DNA from: Liolophura sinensis
Lineage: Eukaryota; Mollusca; Polyplacophora; Chitonida; Chitonidae
Length of the DNA: 64,000 nt
Direction: 5' to 3'
NCBI RefSeq assembly: GCF_032854445.1
Contig: NW_027018009.1
Span: 62,001 to 126,000 of the forward strand
The notes below the pieces were generated by a model. That model saw only the letters and a program-made list of their open reading frames with translations. It ran no database searches and was not told the origin of the DNA. The position numbers were made by a program, and so were the translations under genes. Below are positions 1 to 12,200 of the stretch, in pieces. Numbering within the stretch: position 1 is the first letter of the stretch; each line of letters opens with the position of its first letter.

Positions 1-108
1 AGGTGCCAAAAGATGTGGAATTGGGCCAGGCATCGGCAGCTGTTAAAAAATTGCAAATATCCCTGGTTTCCATGGAGTAAGAGCCGTTGCTGGGCACGTG
101 ATTATGAC

Positions 109-124
109 ATCAATGATCATTGAT
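109..124. other. 16-bp perfect palindrome ATCAATGATCATTGAT in one monomer subtype
   Basis: A perfect self-complementary 16-mer centred on TGATCA. It recurs at 1757, 7230, 10532, 13827, 15474, 17121, 17973, 19071 and 19923, in monomers that follow an ATTTATAAGG tail. Other subtypes keep a 10-bp version (AATGATCATT) or broken forms (AATTATCATT, AATATTCATT). Higher-order unit boundaries map within a few tens of bases of it. Whether any protein binds it is unknown. Confidence 0.8.
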
Positions 125-550
125 CTGTTGCTACAGCCAAAAGTATTGGTCGGAGAGCAACGCGGTTTGCACCATTCGATTTCTCGTCACAAAATACGTC
201 GGATTAGCCTCTTACCAGCAGCACTGGAACAGTTTGTCCACTTTTGCATTTTTGCCTGGTCTTTTTGTTAATTGAAATCGGCTACACTGTACTCTCTACA
301 ATCGCGACTGGTCATTACTATATTCAACTTTTGACTATAAGTTATGTGCCCTTTGGTAGCCCAGAAGACCTGAAATCTTTGGGCCAAGCCCATTTAACTC
401 ACCCAGCAATTGTCTTACTTCTAAGTCCAAGACAATCTCAATGTCTTTATCTACGTGTAGAAAAACCAGACCATTTGTACATAAAAAACACAAGGTACTT
501 GATACAGTCTGCTGTGAAAAGTACAACTAAACACTGACCCACATTTTTAA

Positions 551-1099
551 GGTGCCAAAAGATGCAGAATTGGGCTAGGCATCGGCAGATGTTGAAAAAT
601 TGCAAATTTCCCTGGTTTCCATGGAGTAAGAGCCGTTGCTGGGCACGTGATTATGACATAAATGATCATTCAATTGTCACTACAGGCAAAAGTATTGGTC
701 GGAGAGCAACGCGGTTTGCACCATTCGATTTGTCGTCACAAAATACGTCGGATTAGCCTCTTACCAGCAGCACTGGAACAGTTTTTCCACTTTTGCATTT
801 TTGCCTGGTCTTTTTGTTAATTGAAATCGGCTACACTGTACTCTGTACAATCGCGACTGGTCATTACTATATTCAACTTTTGACTATGAGTTATGTGCCC
901 TTCGGTAGCCCAGAAGACCTGAAATCTTTGGGCCAAGCCCATTTAACTCACCCAGCAATTGCCTTACTTCTAAGTGCAAGACAATCTCAATGTCTTTATC
1001 TACGTGTAGAAAAACCACACCATTTATACGTGAAAAAAACAAGGTACTTGATACAGTCTGCTGTAAAAAGTACAACTGAACACTAACCCACTTCAGTAA
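551..1099. repeat. Representative 549-bp monomer and its anatomy
   Basis: A typical full-length monomer. Reading from the anchor: a segment with CAGCTG, the A-run before TTGCAAATTTCC, and CCATGG. Next is the CACGTG hexamer near 645. Then comes the most variable stretch, around the ATGATCAT palindrome and the CACTACAG/CAAAAG boundary (roughly 660-700). A TTTTTCCACTTTTGCATTT pyrimidine-rich tract lies near 782-803. A very conserved core follows (about 853-930), holding TCGCGA and the CTTCGGTAGCCCAGAAGAC block. A CTGAAATC or GTCAAATC choice and a GGCCAAGCC, GGCTAAGCC or GGCGAAGCC choice come after that. The 3' part has the variable A-run after GTACGTG or GTACATA (about 1027) and one of three tails before the next anchor: TTCAGTAAGG, ATTTATAAGG or ATGAATAAGG. 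These alternatives define the monomer subtypes used below. Confidence 0.9.
837..849. other. Short inverted repeat TGTAC-TCT-GTACA in the monomer
   Basis: Two 5-bp arms separated by three bases, beside a TCGCGA palindrome. Most monomers keep it; TGTACTATGTACC (for example 28,341) and GTAATCTGTACA (45,378) subtypes break one arm. It may be chance in a CA/TG-rich stretch. No function is assigned. Confidence 0.5.
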
Positions 1100-1280
1100 G
1101 GTGCCAAAAGATGCGGAATTGAGCCAGGCATCGGCAGCTGTTGAAAAAATTGCAAATTTCCCTGGTTTCCATGGAGTAAGAGCCGTTGCTGGGCACGTGA
1201 TTATGACATAAATGATCATTGATCTGTCGCTACAGCCAAAAGTATTGGTCGGAGAGCAACGCGGTTTGCACCATTCGATT
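1098..1280 (+). pseudogene. Possible decayed PIF/Harbinger transposase segment in satellite monomer
   Basis: Read from AAG at 1098, this monomer gives KVPKDAELSQASAAVEK, then IANFPGFHGV (1149-1178), then AVAGHVI (1182-1202). One stop (1209) interrupts, and the same frame resumes with QPKVLVGEQRGLHHSI (1233-1280). HARBI1-type DDE transposases show the order (F/I)-x-(K/R)-F-P, about 15-17 residues, (I/L)-A-(G/N)-(F/M)-P-x-x-x-G-(V/A), then (I/V)-D-(G/C)-T-H, and later R-K-G-x-H-S. Order and spacing agree closely up to the His. The catalytic Asp position would be Ala (GCT at 1188) and the usual Gly-Thr pair is one codon, so it is dead. An extra A at 1143-1149 keeps the frame here; most monomers are shifted. 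Homology is inferred from pattern memory, not a search. Confidence 0.42.
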
Positions 1281-1648
1281 TCTCGTCACAAAATACGTCG
1301 GATTAGGCTCTTACTAGTAGCACTGGAACAGTTTTTCCACTTTTGCATTTTTACCTGGTCTTTTTGTTAATTGAAATCGGCTACACTGTACTCTGTACAA
1401 TCGCGACTGGTCATTACTATATTCAACTTTTGACTATAAGTTATGTGCCCTTCGGTAGCCCAGAAGACGTCAAATCTTTGGGCTAAGCCCATTCAACTCA
1501 CCCAGAAATTGTCTTACTTCTAAGTCCAAGACAATCTCAATGTCTTTATCTACGTGTAGAAAAACCACACCATTTGTACATAAAAAACACAAGGTACTTG
1601 ATACAGTCTGCTGTGAAAAGTACAACTAAACACTGACCCACATTTATA

Positions 1649-3297
1649 AGGTGCCAAAAGATGTGGAATTGGGCCAGGCATCGGCAGCTGTTAAAAAATT
1701 GCAAATATCCCTGGTTTCCATGGAGTAAGAGCCGTTGCTGGGCACGTGATTATGACATCAATGATCATTGATCTGTTGCTACAGCCAAAAGTATTGGTCG
1801 GAGAGCAACGCGGTTTGCACCATTCGATTTCTCGTCACAAAATACGTCGGATTAGCCTCTTACCAGCAGCACTGGAACAGTTTGTCCACTTTTGCATTTT
1901 TGCCTGGTCTTTTTGTTAATTGAAATCGGCTACACTGTACTCTCTACAATCGCGACTGGTCATTACTATATTCAACTTTTGACTATAAGTTATGTGCCCT
2001 TTGGTAGCCCAGAAGACCTGAAATCTTTGGGCCAAGCCCATTTAACTCACCCAGCAATTGTCTTACTTCTAAGTCCAAGACAATCTCAATGTCTTTATCT
2101 ACGTGTAGAAAAACCAGACCATTTGTACATAAAAAACACAAGGTACTTGATACAGTCTGCTGTGAAAAGTACAACTAAACACTGACCCACATTTTTAAGG
2201 TGCCAAAAGATGCAGAATTGGGCTAGGCATCGGCAGATGTTGAAAAATTGCAAATTTCCCTGGTTTCCATGGAGTAAGAGCCGTTGCTGGGCACGTGATT
2301 ATGACATAAATGATCATTCAATTGTCACTACAGGCAAAAGTATTGGTCGGAGAGCAACGCGGTTTGCACCATTCGATTTGTCGTCACAAAATACGTCGGA
2401 TTAGCCTCTTACCAGCAGCACTGGAACAGTTTTTCCACTTTTGCATTTTTGCCTGGTCTTTTTGTTAATTGAAATCGGCTACACTGTACTCTGTACAATC
2501 GCGACTGGTCATTACTATATTCAACTTTTGACTATGAGTTATGTGCCCTTCGGTAGCCCAGAAGACCTGAAATCTTTGGGCCAAGCCCATTTAACTCACC
2601 CAGCAATTGCCTTACTTCTAAGTGCAAGACAATCTCAATGTCTTTATCTACGTGTAGAAAAACCACACCATTTATACGTGAAAAAAACAAGGTACTTGAT
2701 ACAGTCTGCTGTAAAAAGTACAACTGAACACTAACCCACTTCAGTAAGGTGCCAAAAGATGCGGAATTGAGCCCAGGCATCGGCAGCTGTTGAAAAATTG
2801 CAAATTTCCCTGGTTTCCATGGAGTAAGAGCCGTTGCTGGGCACGTGATTATGACATAAATGATCATTGATCTGTCGCTACAGCCAAAAGTATTGGTCGG
2901 AGAGCAACGCGGTTTGCACCATTCGATTTCTCGTCACAAAATACGTCGGATTAGGCTCTTACTAGTAGCACTGGAACAGTTTTTCCACTTTTGCATTTTT
3001 ACCTGGTCTTTTTGTTAATTGAAATCGGCTACACTGTACTCTGTACAATCGCGACTGGTCATTACTATATTCAACTTTTGACTATAAGTTATGTGCCCTT
3101 CGGTAGCCCAGAAGACGTCAAATCTTTGGGCTAAGCCCATTCAACTCACCCAGAAATTGTCTTACTTCTAAGTCCAAGACAATCTCAATGTCTTTATCTA
3201 CGTGTAGAAAAACCACACCATTTGTACATAAAAAACACAAGGTACTTGATACAGTCTGCTGTGAAAAGTACAACTAAACACTGACCCACATTTATAA
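1649..3297. repeat. Higher-order trimer unit A, copy 2
   Basis: Near-identical tandem duplicate of 1-1648. In the parts compared by eye the differences are single-base indels: an extra C in GAGCCCAGG near 2770, and the missing extra A present in copy 1. The monomers beginning at 3,298 no longer follow the unit closely. Confidence 0.9.
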
Positions 3298-6200
3298 GGT
3301 GCCAAAAGATGTGGAATTGGGCCAGGCATCGGCAGCTGTTGAAAAATTGCAAATTTCCCTGGTTTCCATGGAGTAAGAGCCGTTGCTGGGCACGTGATTA
3401 TGACATAAATGATCATTCAATTGTCACTACAGGCAAAAGTATTGGTCGGAGAGCAACGCGGATTGCACCATTCGATTTGTCGTCACAAAATACGTCGGAT
3501 TAGCCTCTTACCAGCAGCACTGGAACAGTTTTTCCACTTTTGCATTTTTGCCTGGTCTTTTTGTTAATTGAAATCGGCTACACTGTACTCTGTACAATCG
3601 CGACTGGTCATTACTATATTCAACTTTTGACTATAAGTTATGTGCCCTTCGGTAGCCCAGAAGACCTGAAATCTTTGGGCCAAGCCCATTTAACTCACCC
3701 AGCAATTGCCTTACTTCTAAGTGCAAGACAATCTCAATGTCTTTATCTACGTGTAGAAAAACCACACCATTTGTACGTGAAAAACACAAGGTACTTGATA
3801 CAGTCTGCTGTAAAAAGTACAACTGAACACTAACCCACTTCAGTAAGGTGCCAAAAGATGCGGAATTGAGCCAGGCATCGGCAGCTGTTGAAAAATTGCA
3901 AATTTCCCTGGTTTCCATGGAGTAAGAGCCGTTGCTGGGCACGTGATTATCACATAAATTATCATTCAATTGTCACTACAGCCAAAAGTATTGGTCGGAG
4001 AGCAACGCGGTTTGCACCATTCGATTTCTCGTCACAAAATACGTCGGATTAGCCTCTTACCAGCAGCACTGGAACAGTTTTTCCACTTTTGCATTTTTAC
4101 CTGGTCTTTTTGTTAATTGAAATCGGCTACACTGTACTCTGTACAATCGCGACTGGTCATTACTATATTCAACTTTTGACTATAAGTTATGTGCCCTTCG
4201 GTAGCCCAGAAGACGTCAAATCTATCGGCTAAGCCCATTCAACTCACCCAGAAATTGTCTTACTTCTAAGTCCAAGACAATCTCAATGTCTTTATCTACG
4301 TGTAGAAAAACCACACCATTTGTACATAAAAAACACAAGGTACTTGATACAGTCTGCTGTGAAAAGTACAACTAAACACTGACCCACATTTATAAGGTGC
4401 CAAAAAATGTGGAATTGGGCCAGGCATCGGCAGCTGTTGAAAAATTGCAAATTTCCCTGGTTTCCATGGAGTAAGAGCCGTTGCTGGGCACGTGATTATG
4501 ACATAAATGATCATTCAATTGTCACTACAGGCAAAAGTATTGGTCGGAGAGCAACGCGGTTTACACCATTCGATTTGTCGTCACAAAATACGTCGGATTA
4601 GCCTCTTACCAGCAGCACTGGAACAGTTTTTCCACTTTTGCATTTTTGCCTGGTTATTTTGTTAATTGAAATCGGCTACACTGTACTCTGTACAATCGCG
4701 ACTGGTCATTACTATATTCAACTTTTGACTATAAGTTATGTGCCCTTCGGTAGCCCAGAAGACCTGAAATCTTTGGGCTAAGCCCATTTAACTCACCCAG
4801 CAATTGCCTTACTTCTAAGTGCAAGACAATCTCAATGTCTTTATCTACGTGTAGAAAAACCAGACCATTTGTACGTGAAAAACACAAGGTACTTGATACA
4901 GTCTGCTGTAAAAAGTACAACTGAACACTGACCCACTTCAGTAAGGTGCCAAAAGATGCGGATTGAGCCAGGCATCGGCAGCTGTTGAAAAATTGCAAAT
5001 TTCCCTGGTATCCATGGAGTAAGAGCCGTTGCTGGGCACGTGATTATGACATAAATTATCATTCAATTGTCACTACAGCCAAAAGTATTGGTCGGAGAGC
5101 AACGCGGTTTGCACCATTCGATTTCTCGTCACAAAATACGTCGGGATTAGCCTCTTACCAGCAGCACTGCAACAGTTTTTCCACTTTTGCATTTTTACCT
5201 GGTCTTTTTGTTAATTGAAATCGGTTACACTGTACTCTGTACAATCGCGACTGGTCATCACTATATTCAACTTTTGACTATAAGTTATGTGCCCTTCGGT
5301 AGCCAAGAAGACGTCAAATCTATCGGCTAAGCCCATTCAACTCACCCAGCAATTGTCTTACTTCTAAGTCCAAGACAATCTCAATGTCTTTATCTACGTG
5401 TAGAAAAACCAGACCATTTGTACATATAAAACACAAGGTACTTGATACAGTCTGCTGTAAAAAGTACAACTGAACACTAACCCACTTCAGTAAGGTGCCA
5501 AAAGATGCGGAATTGAGCCAGGCATCGGCAGCTGTTGAAAATTGCAAATTTCCCTGGTTTCCATGGAGTAAGAGCCGTTGCTACGCACGTGATTATGACA
5601 TAAATGATCATTCAATTGTCGCTACAGCCAAAAGTATTGGTCGGAGAGCAACGCGGATTGCACCATTCGATTTCTCGTCACAAAATACGTCGGATTAGCC
5701 TCTTACCAGCAGCACTGGAACAGTTTTTCCACTTTTGCATTTTTGCCTGGTCTTTTTGTTAATTGAAATCGGCTACACTGTACTCTGTACAATCGCGACT
5801 GGTCATTACTATATTCAACTTTTGACTATAAGTTATGTGCCCTTCGGTAGCCCAGAAGACCCGAAATCTTTGGGCCAAGCCCATTTAACTCACCCAGCAA
5901 TTGCCTTACTTCTAAGTGCAAGACAATCTCAATGTCTTTATCTACGTGTAGAAAAACCACACCATTTGTACGTGAAAACCACACTGTACTTGATACAGTC
6001 TGCTGTAAAAAGTACAACTGAACACTGACCCACTTCAGTAAGGTGCCAAAAGATGCGGAATTGAGCCAGGCATCGGCAGCTGTTGAAAAATTGCAAATTT
6101 CCCTGGTTTCCATGGAGTAAGAGCCGTTGCTGGGCACGTGATTATGACATAAATGATCATTCAATTGTCAGTACAGCCAAAAGTATTGGTCGGAGAGCAA

Positions 6201-7132
6201 CGCGGTTTGCACCATTCGATTTCTCGTCACAAAATACGTCGGATTAGCCTCTTACCAGCAGCACTGGAACAGTTTTTCCACTTTTGCATTTTTGCCTGGT
6301 CTTTTTGTTAATTGAAATCGGCTACACTGTACTCTGTACAATCGCGACTGGTCATTACTATATTCAACTTTTGACTATAAGTTATGTGCCCTTCGGTAGC
6401 CCAGAAGACGTCAAATCTTTGGGCTAAGCCCATTTAACTCATCCAGCAATTGTCTTACTTCTAAGTGCAAGACAATCTCAATGTCTTTATCTACGTGTAG
6501 AAAAACCACACCATTTGTACGTGAAAAACACAAGGTACTTGATACAGTCTGCTGTAAAAAGTACAACTGAACACTAACCCACTTCAGTAAGGTGCCAAAA
6601 GATGCGGAATTGAGCCAGGCATCGGCAGCTGTTATAAAATTGCAAATTTCCCTGGTTTCCATGGAGTAAGAGCCGTTGCTGGGCACGTGATTATGACATA
6701 AATGATCATTGAATTGTCACTACAGCCAAAAGTATTGGTCAGAGAGCAACGCGGTTTGCACCATTCGATTTCTCGTCACAAAATACGTCGGATTAGGCTC
6801 TTACTAGTAGCACTGGAACAGTTTGTCCACTTTTGCATTTTTGCCTTTTTTAATTGAAATCGGCTACACTGTACTCTGTACAATCGCGACTGGTCATTAC
6901 TATATTCAACTTTTGACTATAAGTTATGTGCCCTTCGGTAGCCCAGAAGACCCGAAATCTTTGGGCCAAGCCCATTTAACTCACCCAGCAATTGCCTTAC
7001 TTCTAAGTGCAAGACAATCTCAATGTCTTTATCTACGTGTAGAAAAACCACACCATTTGTACGTGAAAACCACAAGGTACTTGATACAGTCTGCTGTAAA
7101 AAGTACAAATAAACACTGACCCACATTTATAA
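3298..7132. repeat. Irregular monomer run with dimer-like alternation
   Basis: Seven monomers without a strict higher-order unit. Monomers at 3,298 and 4,396 resemble each other (ATGTGG start, ATTTATAAGG before it), as do those at 3,847 and 4,945, giving a loose two-monomer alternation. The pair 3,847-4,944 reappears with similar sequence near 8,779-9,876. The last monomer (6,591-7,132) is 542 bp because seven bases are missing where other copies read GCCTGGTCTTTTTGTTAATTG (around 6,843). Confidence 0.8.
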
Positions 7133-8430
7133 GGTGCCAAAAGATGTGGAATTGGGCCAGGCATCGGCAGCTGTTGAAAAATTGCAAATATCCCTGGTTT
7201 CCATGGAGTAAGAGCCGTTGCTACGCACGTGATTATGACATCAATGATCATTGATCTGTTGCTACAGCCAAAAGTATTGGTCGGAGAGCAACGCGGTTTG
7301 CACCATTCGATTTCTCGTCACAAAATACGTCGGATTAGCCTCTTACCAGCAGCACTGGAACAGTTTGTCCACTTTTGCATTTTTGCCTGGTCTTTTTGTT
7401 AATTGAAATCGGCTACACTGTACTCTCTACAATCGCGACTGGTCATTACTATATTCAACTTTTGACTATAAGTTATGTGCCCTTCGGTAGCCCAGAAGAC
7501 CTGAAATCTTTGGGCCAAGCCCATTTAACTCACCCAGCAATTGTCTTACTTCTAAGTCCAAGACAATCTCAATGTCTTTATCTACGTGTAGAAAAACCAG
7601 ACCATTTGTACATAAAAAACACAAGGTACTTGATACAGTCTGCTGTGAAAAGTACAACTAAACACTGACCCACATTTTTAAGGTGCCAAAAGATGCAGAA
7701 TTGGGCCAGGCATCGGCAGCTGTTGAAAAATTGCAAATTTCCCTGGTTTCCATGGAGTAAGAGCCGTTGCTGGGCACGTGATTATGACATAAATGATCAT
7801 TCAATTGTCACTACAGGCAAAAGTATTGGTCGGAGAGCAACGCGGATTGTACCATTCGATTTGTCGTCACAAAATACGTCGGATTAGCCTCTTACCAGCA
7901 GCACTGGAACAGTTTTTCCACTTTTGCATTTTTGCCTGGTCTTTTTGTTAATTGAAATCGGCTACACTGTACTCTGTACAATCGCGACTGGTCATTACTA
8001 TATTCAACTTTTGACTATAAGTTATGTGCCCTTCGGTAGCCCAGAAGACCTGAAATCTTTGGGCCAAGCCCATTTAACTCACCCAGCAATTGCCTTACTT
8101 CTAAGTGCAAGACAATCTCAATGTCTTTATCTACGTGTAGAAAAACCACACCATTTATACGTGAAAAAAACAAGGTACTTGATACAGTCTGCTGTAAAAA
8201 GTACAACTGAACACTAACCCACTTCAGTAAGGTGCCAAAAGATGCGGAATTGAGCCAGGCATCGGCAGCTGTTGAAAAATTGCAAATTTCCCTGGTTTCC
8301 ATGGAGTAAGAGCCGTTGCTGGGCACGTGATTATGACATAAATGATCATTGATCTGTCGCTACAGCCAAAAGTATTGGTCGGAGAGCAACGCGGTTTGCA
8401 CCATTCGATTTCTCGTCACAAAATACGTCG
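7133..8430. repeat. Diverged third relative of trimer A
   Basis: The monomers from 7,133 follow the same subtype order as 1,650-2,950 and share private changes such as CTCTCTACAATCG near 7,425. They differ by scattered substitutions, for example GCTACGCACG instead of GCTGGGCACG near 7,220, and similarity to unit A fades by about 8,430. This looks like an older copy of the same trimer, separated from the tandem pair by seven other monomers. Confidence 0.7.
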
Positions 8431-11400
8431 GATTAGGCTTTACTAGTAGCACTGGAACAGTTTTTCCACTTTTGCATTTTTGCTTCGTCTTTTTGTTAAT
8501 TGAAATCGGCTACACTGTACTCTGTACAATCGCGACTGGTCATTACTATTTTCAACTTTTGACTATAAGTTATGTGCCCTTCGGTAGCCCAGAAGACCTG
8601 AAATCTTTGGGCCAAGCCCATTTAACTCACCCAGCAATTGCCTTACTTCTAAGTGCAAGACAATCTCAATGTCTTTATCTACGTGTGGAAAAACCACACC
8701 ATTTGTACGTGAAAACCACAAGGTACTTGATACAGTCTGCTGTAAAAAGTACAACTGAACACTGACCCACTTCAGTAAGGTGCCAAAAGATGCGGAATTG
8801 AGCCAGGCATCGGCAGCTGTTGAAAAATTGCAAATTTCCCTGGTTTCCATGGAGTAAGAGCCGTTGCTGGGCACGTGATTATGACATAAATTATCATTCA
8901 ATTGTCGCTACAGCCAAAAGTATTGGTCGGAGAGCAACGCGGTTTGCACCATTCGATTTCTCGTCACAAAATACGTCGGATTAGCCTCTTACCAGCAGCA
9001 CTGGAACATTTTTTCCACTTTTGCATTTTTACCTCGTCTTTTTGTTAATTGAAATCGGCTACACTGTACTCTGTACAATCGCGACTGGTCATTACTATAT
9101 TCAACTTTTGACTATAAGTTATGTGCCCTTCGGTAGCCCAGAAGACGTCAAATCTATCGGCTAAGCCCATTCAACTCACCCAGAAATTGTCTTACTTCTA
9201 AGTCCAAGACAATCTCAATGTCTTTATCTACGTGTAGAAAAACCACACCATTTGTACATAAAAAACACAAGGTACTTGATACAGTCTGCTGTGAAAAGTA
9301 CAACTAAACACTGACCCACATTTATAAGGTGCCAAAAGATGTGGAATTGGGCCAGGCATCGGCAGCTGTTGAAAAATTGCAAATTTCCCTGGTTTCCATG
9401 GAGTAAGAGCCGTTGCTGGGCACGTGATTATGACATAAATGATCATTCAATTGTCACTACAGGCAAAAGTATTGGTCGGAGAGCAACGCGGTTTGCACCA
9501 TTCGATTTGTCGTCACAAAATACGTCGGATTAGCCTCTTACCAGCAGCACTGGAACAGTTTTTCCACTTTTGCATTTTTGCCTGGTCTTTTTGTTAATTG
9601 AAATCGGCTACACTGTACTCTGTACAATCGCGACTGGTCATTACTATATTCAACTTTTGACTATAAGTTATGTGCCCTTCGGTAGCCCAGAAGACGTCAA
9701 ATCTTTGGGCTAAGCCCATTTAACTCACCCAGCAATTGCCTTACTTCTAAGTGCAAGACAATCTCAATGTCTTTATCTACGTGTAGAAAAACCACACCAT
9801 TTGTACGTGAAAACCACAAGGTACTTGATACAGTCTGCTGTAAAAAGTACAACTGAACACTGACCCACTTCAGTAAGGTGCCAAAAGATGCGGAATTGAG
9901 CCAGGCATCGGCAGCTGTTGAAAAATTGCACATTTCCCTGGTTTCCATGGAGTAAGAGCCGTTGCTGGGCACGTGATTATGACATAAATTATCATTCAAT
10001 TGTCACTACAGCCAAAAGTATTGGTCGGAGAGCAACGCGGTTTGCACCATTCGATTTCTCGTCACAAAATACGTCGGATTAGCCTCTTACCAGCAGCACT
10101 GGAACATTTTTTCCACTTTTGCATTTTTACCTCGTCTTTTTGTTAATTGAAATCGGCTACACTGTACTCTGTACAATCGCGACTGGTCATTACTATATTC
10201 AACTTTTGACTATAAGTTATGTGCCCTTCGGTAGCCCAGAAGACGTCAAATCTATCGGCTAAGCCCATTCAACTCACCCAGCAATTGTCTTACTTCTAAG
10301 TCCAAGACAATCTCAATGTCTTTATCTACGTGTAGAAAAACCACACCATTTGTACATAAAAACACAAGGTACATGATACAGTCTGCTGTGAAAAGTACAA
10401 CTAAACACTGACCCACATTTATAAGGTGCCAAAAGATGCAGAATTGGGCCAGGCATCGGCAGCTGTTAAAACATTGCAAATATCCCTGGTTTCCATGGAG
10501 TAAGAGCCGTTGCTGGGCACGTGATTATGACATCAATGATCATTGATCTGTCGCTACAGCCAAAAGTATTGGTCGGAGAGCAACGCGGTTTGCACCATTC
10601 GATTTCTCGTCACAAAATACGTCGGATTAGCCTCTTACTAGTAGCACTGGAACAGTTTTTCCACTTTTGCATTTTTGCTTCGTCTTTTTGTTGATTGAAA
10701 TCGGCTAAACTGTACTCTGTACAATCGCGACTGGTCATTACTATATTCAACTTTTGACTATAAGTTATGTGCCCTTCGGTAGCCCAGAAGACGTCAAATC
10801 TTTGGGCTAAGCCCATTTAACTCACCCAGCAATTGCCTTACTTCTAAGTCCAAGACAATCTCAATGTCTTTATCTACGTGTAGAAAAACCACACCATTTG
10901 TACGTGAAAAACACAAGGTACTTGATACAGTCTGCTGTAAAAAGTACAACTGAACACTGACCCACAAGAATAAGGTGCCAAAAGATGCGGAATTGAGCCA
11001 GGCATCGGCAGCTGTTGAAAAATTGCAAATTTCTCTGGTTTCCATGGAGTAAGAGCCGTTGCTGGGCACGTGATCATGACATAAATGATCATTGAATTGT
11101 CACTACAGGCAAAAGTATTGGTCGGAGAGCAACGCGGTTTGCACCATTCGATTTGTCGTCACAAAATACGTCGGATTAGCCTCTTACCAGCAGCACTGGA
11201 ACAGTTTTTCCACTTTTGCATTTTTGCCTGGTCTTTTTGTTAATTGAAATCGGCTACACTGTACTCTGTACAATCGCGACTGGTCATTACTATATTCAAC
11301 TTTTGACTATAAGTTATGTGCCCTTCGGTAGCCCAGAAGACCTGAAATCTTTGGGCCAAGCCCATTTAACTCACCCAGCAATTGCCTTACTTCTAAGTGC

Positions 11401-12200
11401 AAGACAATCTCAATGTCTTTATCTACGTGTAGAAAAACCACACCATTTGTACGTGAAAAACACAAGGTACTTGATACAGTCTGCTGTAAAAAATACAACT
11501 GAACACTAACCCACTTCAGTAAGGTGCCAAAAGATGCAGAATTGAGCCAGGCATCGGCAGCTGTTGAAAAATTGCAAATTTCCCTGGTTTCCATGGAGTA
11601 AGAGCCGTTGCTACGCACGTGATTATGACATAAATGATCATTCAATTGTCGCTACAGCCAAAAGTATTGGTCGGAGAGCAACGCGGATTGCACCATTCGA
11701 TTTCTCGTCACAAAATACGTCGGATTAGGCTCTTACTAGTAGCACTGGAACAGTTTTTCCACTTTTACATTTTTGCCTGGTCTTTTTGTTAATTGAAATC
11801 GGCTACACTGTACTCTGTACAATCGCGACTGGTCATTACTATATTCAACTTTTGACTATAAGTTATGTGCCCTTCGGTAGCCCAGAAGACGTCAAATCTT
11901 TGGGCCAAGCCCATTTAACTCACCCAGCAATTGCCTTACTTCTAAGTGCAAGACAATCTCAATGTCTTTATCTACGTGTAGAAAAACTACACCATTTGTA
12001 CGTGAAAACCACAAGGTACTTGATACAGTCTGCTGTAAAAAGTACAACTGAACACTGACCCACTTCAGTAAGGTGCCAAAAGATGCGGAATTGAGCCAGG
12101 CATCGGCAGCTGTTGAAAAATTGCAAATTTCCCTGGTTTCCATGGACTAAGAGCCGTTGCTGGGCACGTGATTATGACATAAATGATCATTCAATTGTCA
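8431..12200. repeat. Irregular monomer run
   Basis: About seven monomers of mixed subtypes with no clean higher-order period. Local features are the GCTTCGTC or ACCTCGTC variant of the usual CCTGGTC (near 8,482, 9,033, 10,133 and 10,679), GGAACATTTTTTCC in place of GGAACAGTTTTTCC (near 9,003 and 10,100), and an ACAAGAATAAGG tail before 10,974. Nothing other than satellite is present. Confidence 0.8.

Larger units (their letters stand above)
1..1648. repeat. Higher-order trimer unit A, copy 1
   Basis: Three monomers (549+549+550 bp) that recur almost unchanged 1,648 bp downstream. The order of subtypes (ATGTGG start, ATGCAG start with GGCTAGGC, then ATGCGG start) is identical in both copies, and private changes such as CTCTCTACAA near 290 are repeated at 1,938. 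The unit starts at the window edge, so its true 5' limit is unknown. The third monomer has one extra A in the run at 1143-1149. Confidence 0.9.

Noticed and set aside
61-125. CENP-B box or other known centromere-protein site
   Set aside because: I found no match to the CENP-B box pattern (TTCG, then A, then CGGG in the fixed spacing) on either strand of the monomer.
244-537. Recurrent 97-codon plus-strand open frame, present in dozens of monomers
   Set aside because: It begins at TTG, not ATG. It is interrupted in many copies by GGCTAAGCC (stop) or by A-run length changes, and its recurrence is explained by the repeat itself. The changes do not favour silent positions as far as I can see.
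640-650. CACGTG hexamer as a functional E-box promoter element
   Set aside because: It is a six-base palindrome present in nearly every monomer with no adjacent promoter structure or transcript evidence; chance plus repetition explains it.
562-756. 64-codon ATG-initiated plus-strand frame recurring in monomers with an ATGCAG, ATGTGG or ATGCGGAATGG start
   Set aside because: Depends on the anchor ATG and one subtype of the following bases. It is absent from GAATTGAGCC monomers with a stop soon after, and there is no sign of conservation as protein.
3631-3969. Recurrent minus-strand open frame of up to 112 codons
   Set aside because: It starts at TTG and overlaps the plus-strand frames. It is shortened or frameshifted in many copies by the variable A-run and the palindrome-side variants. 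It has no domain I recognise.
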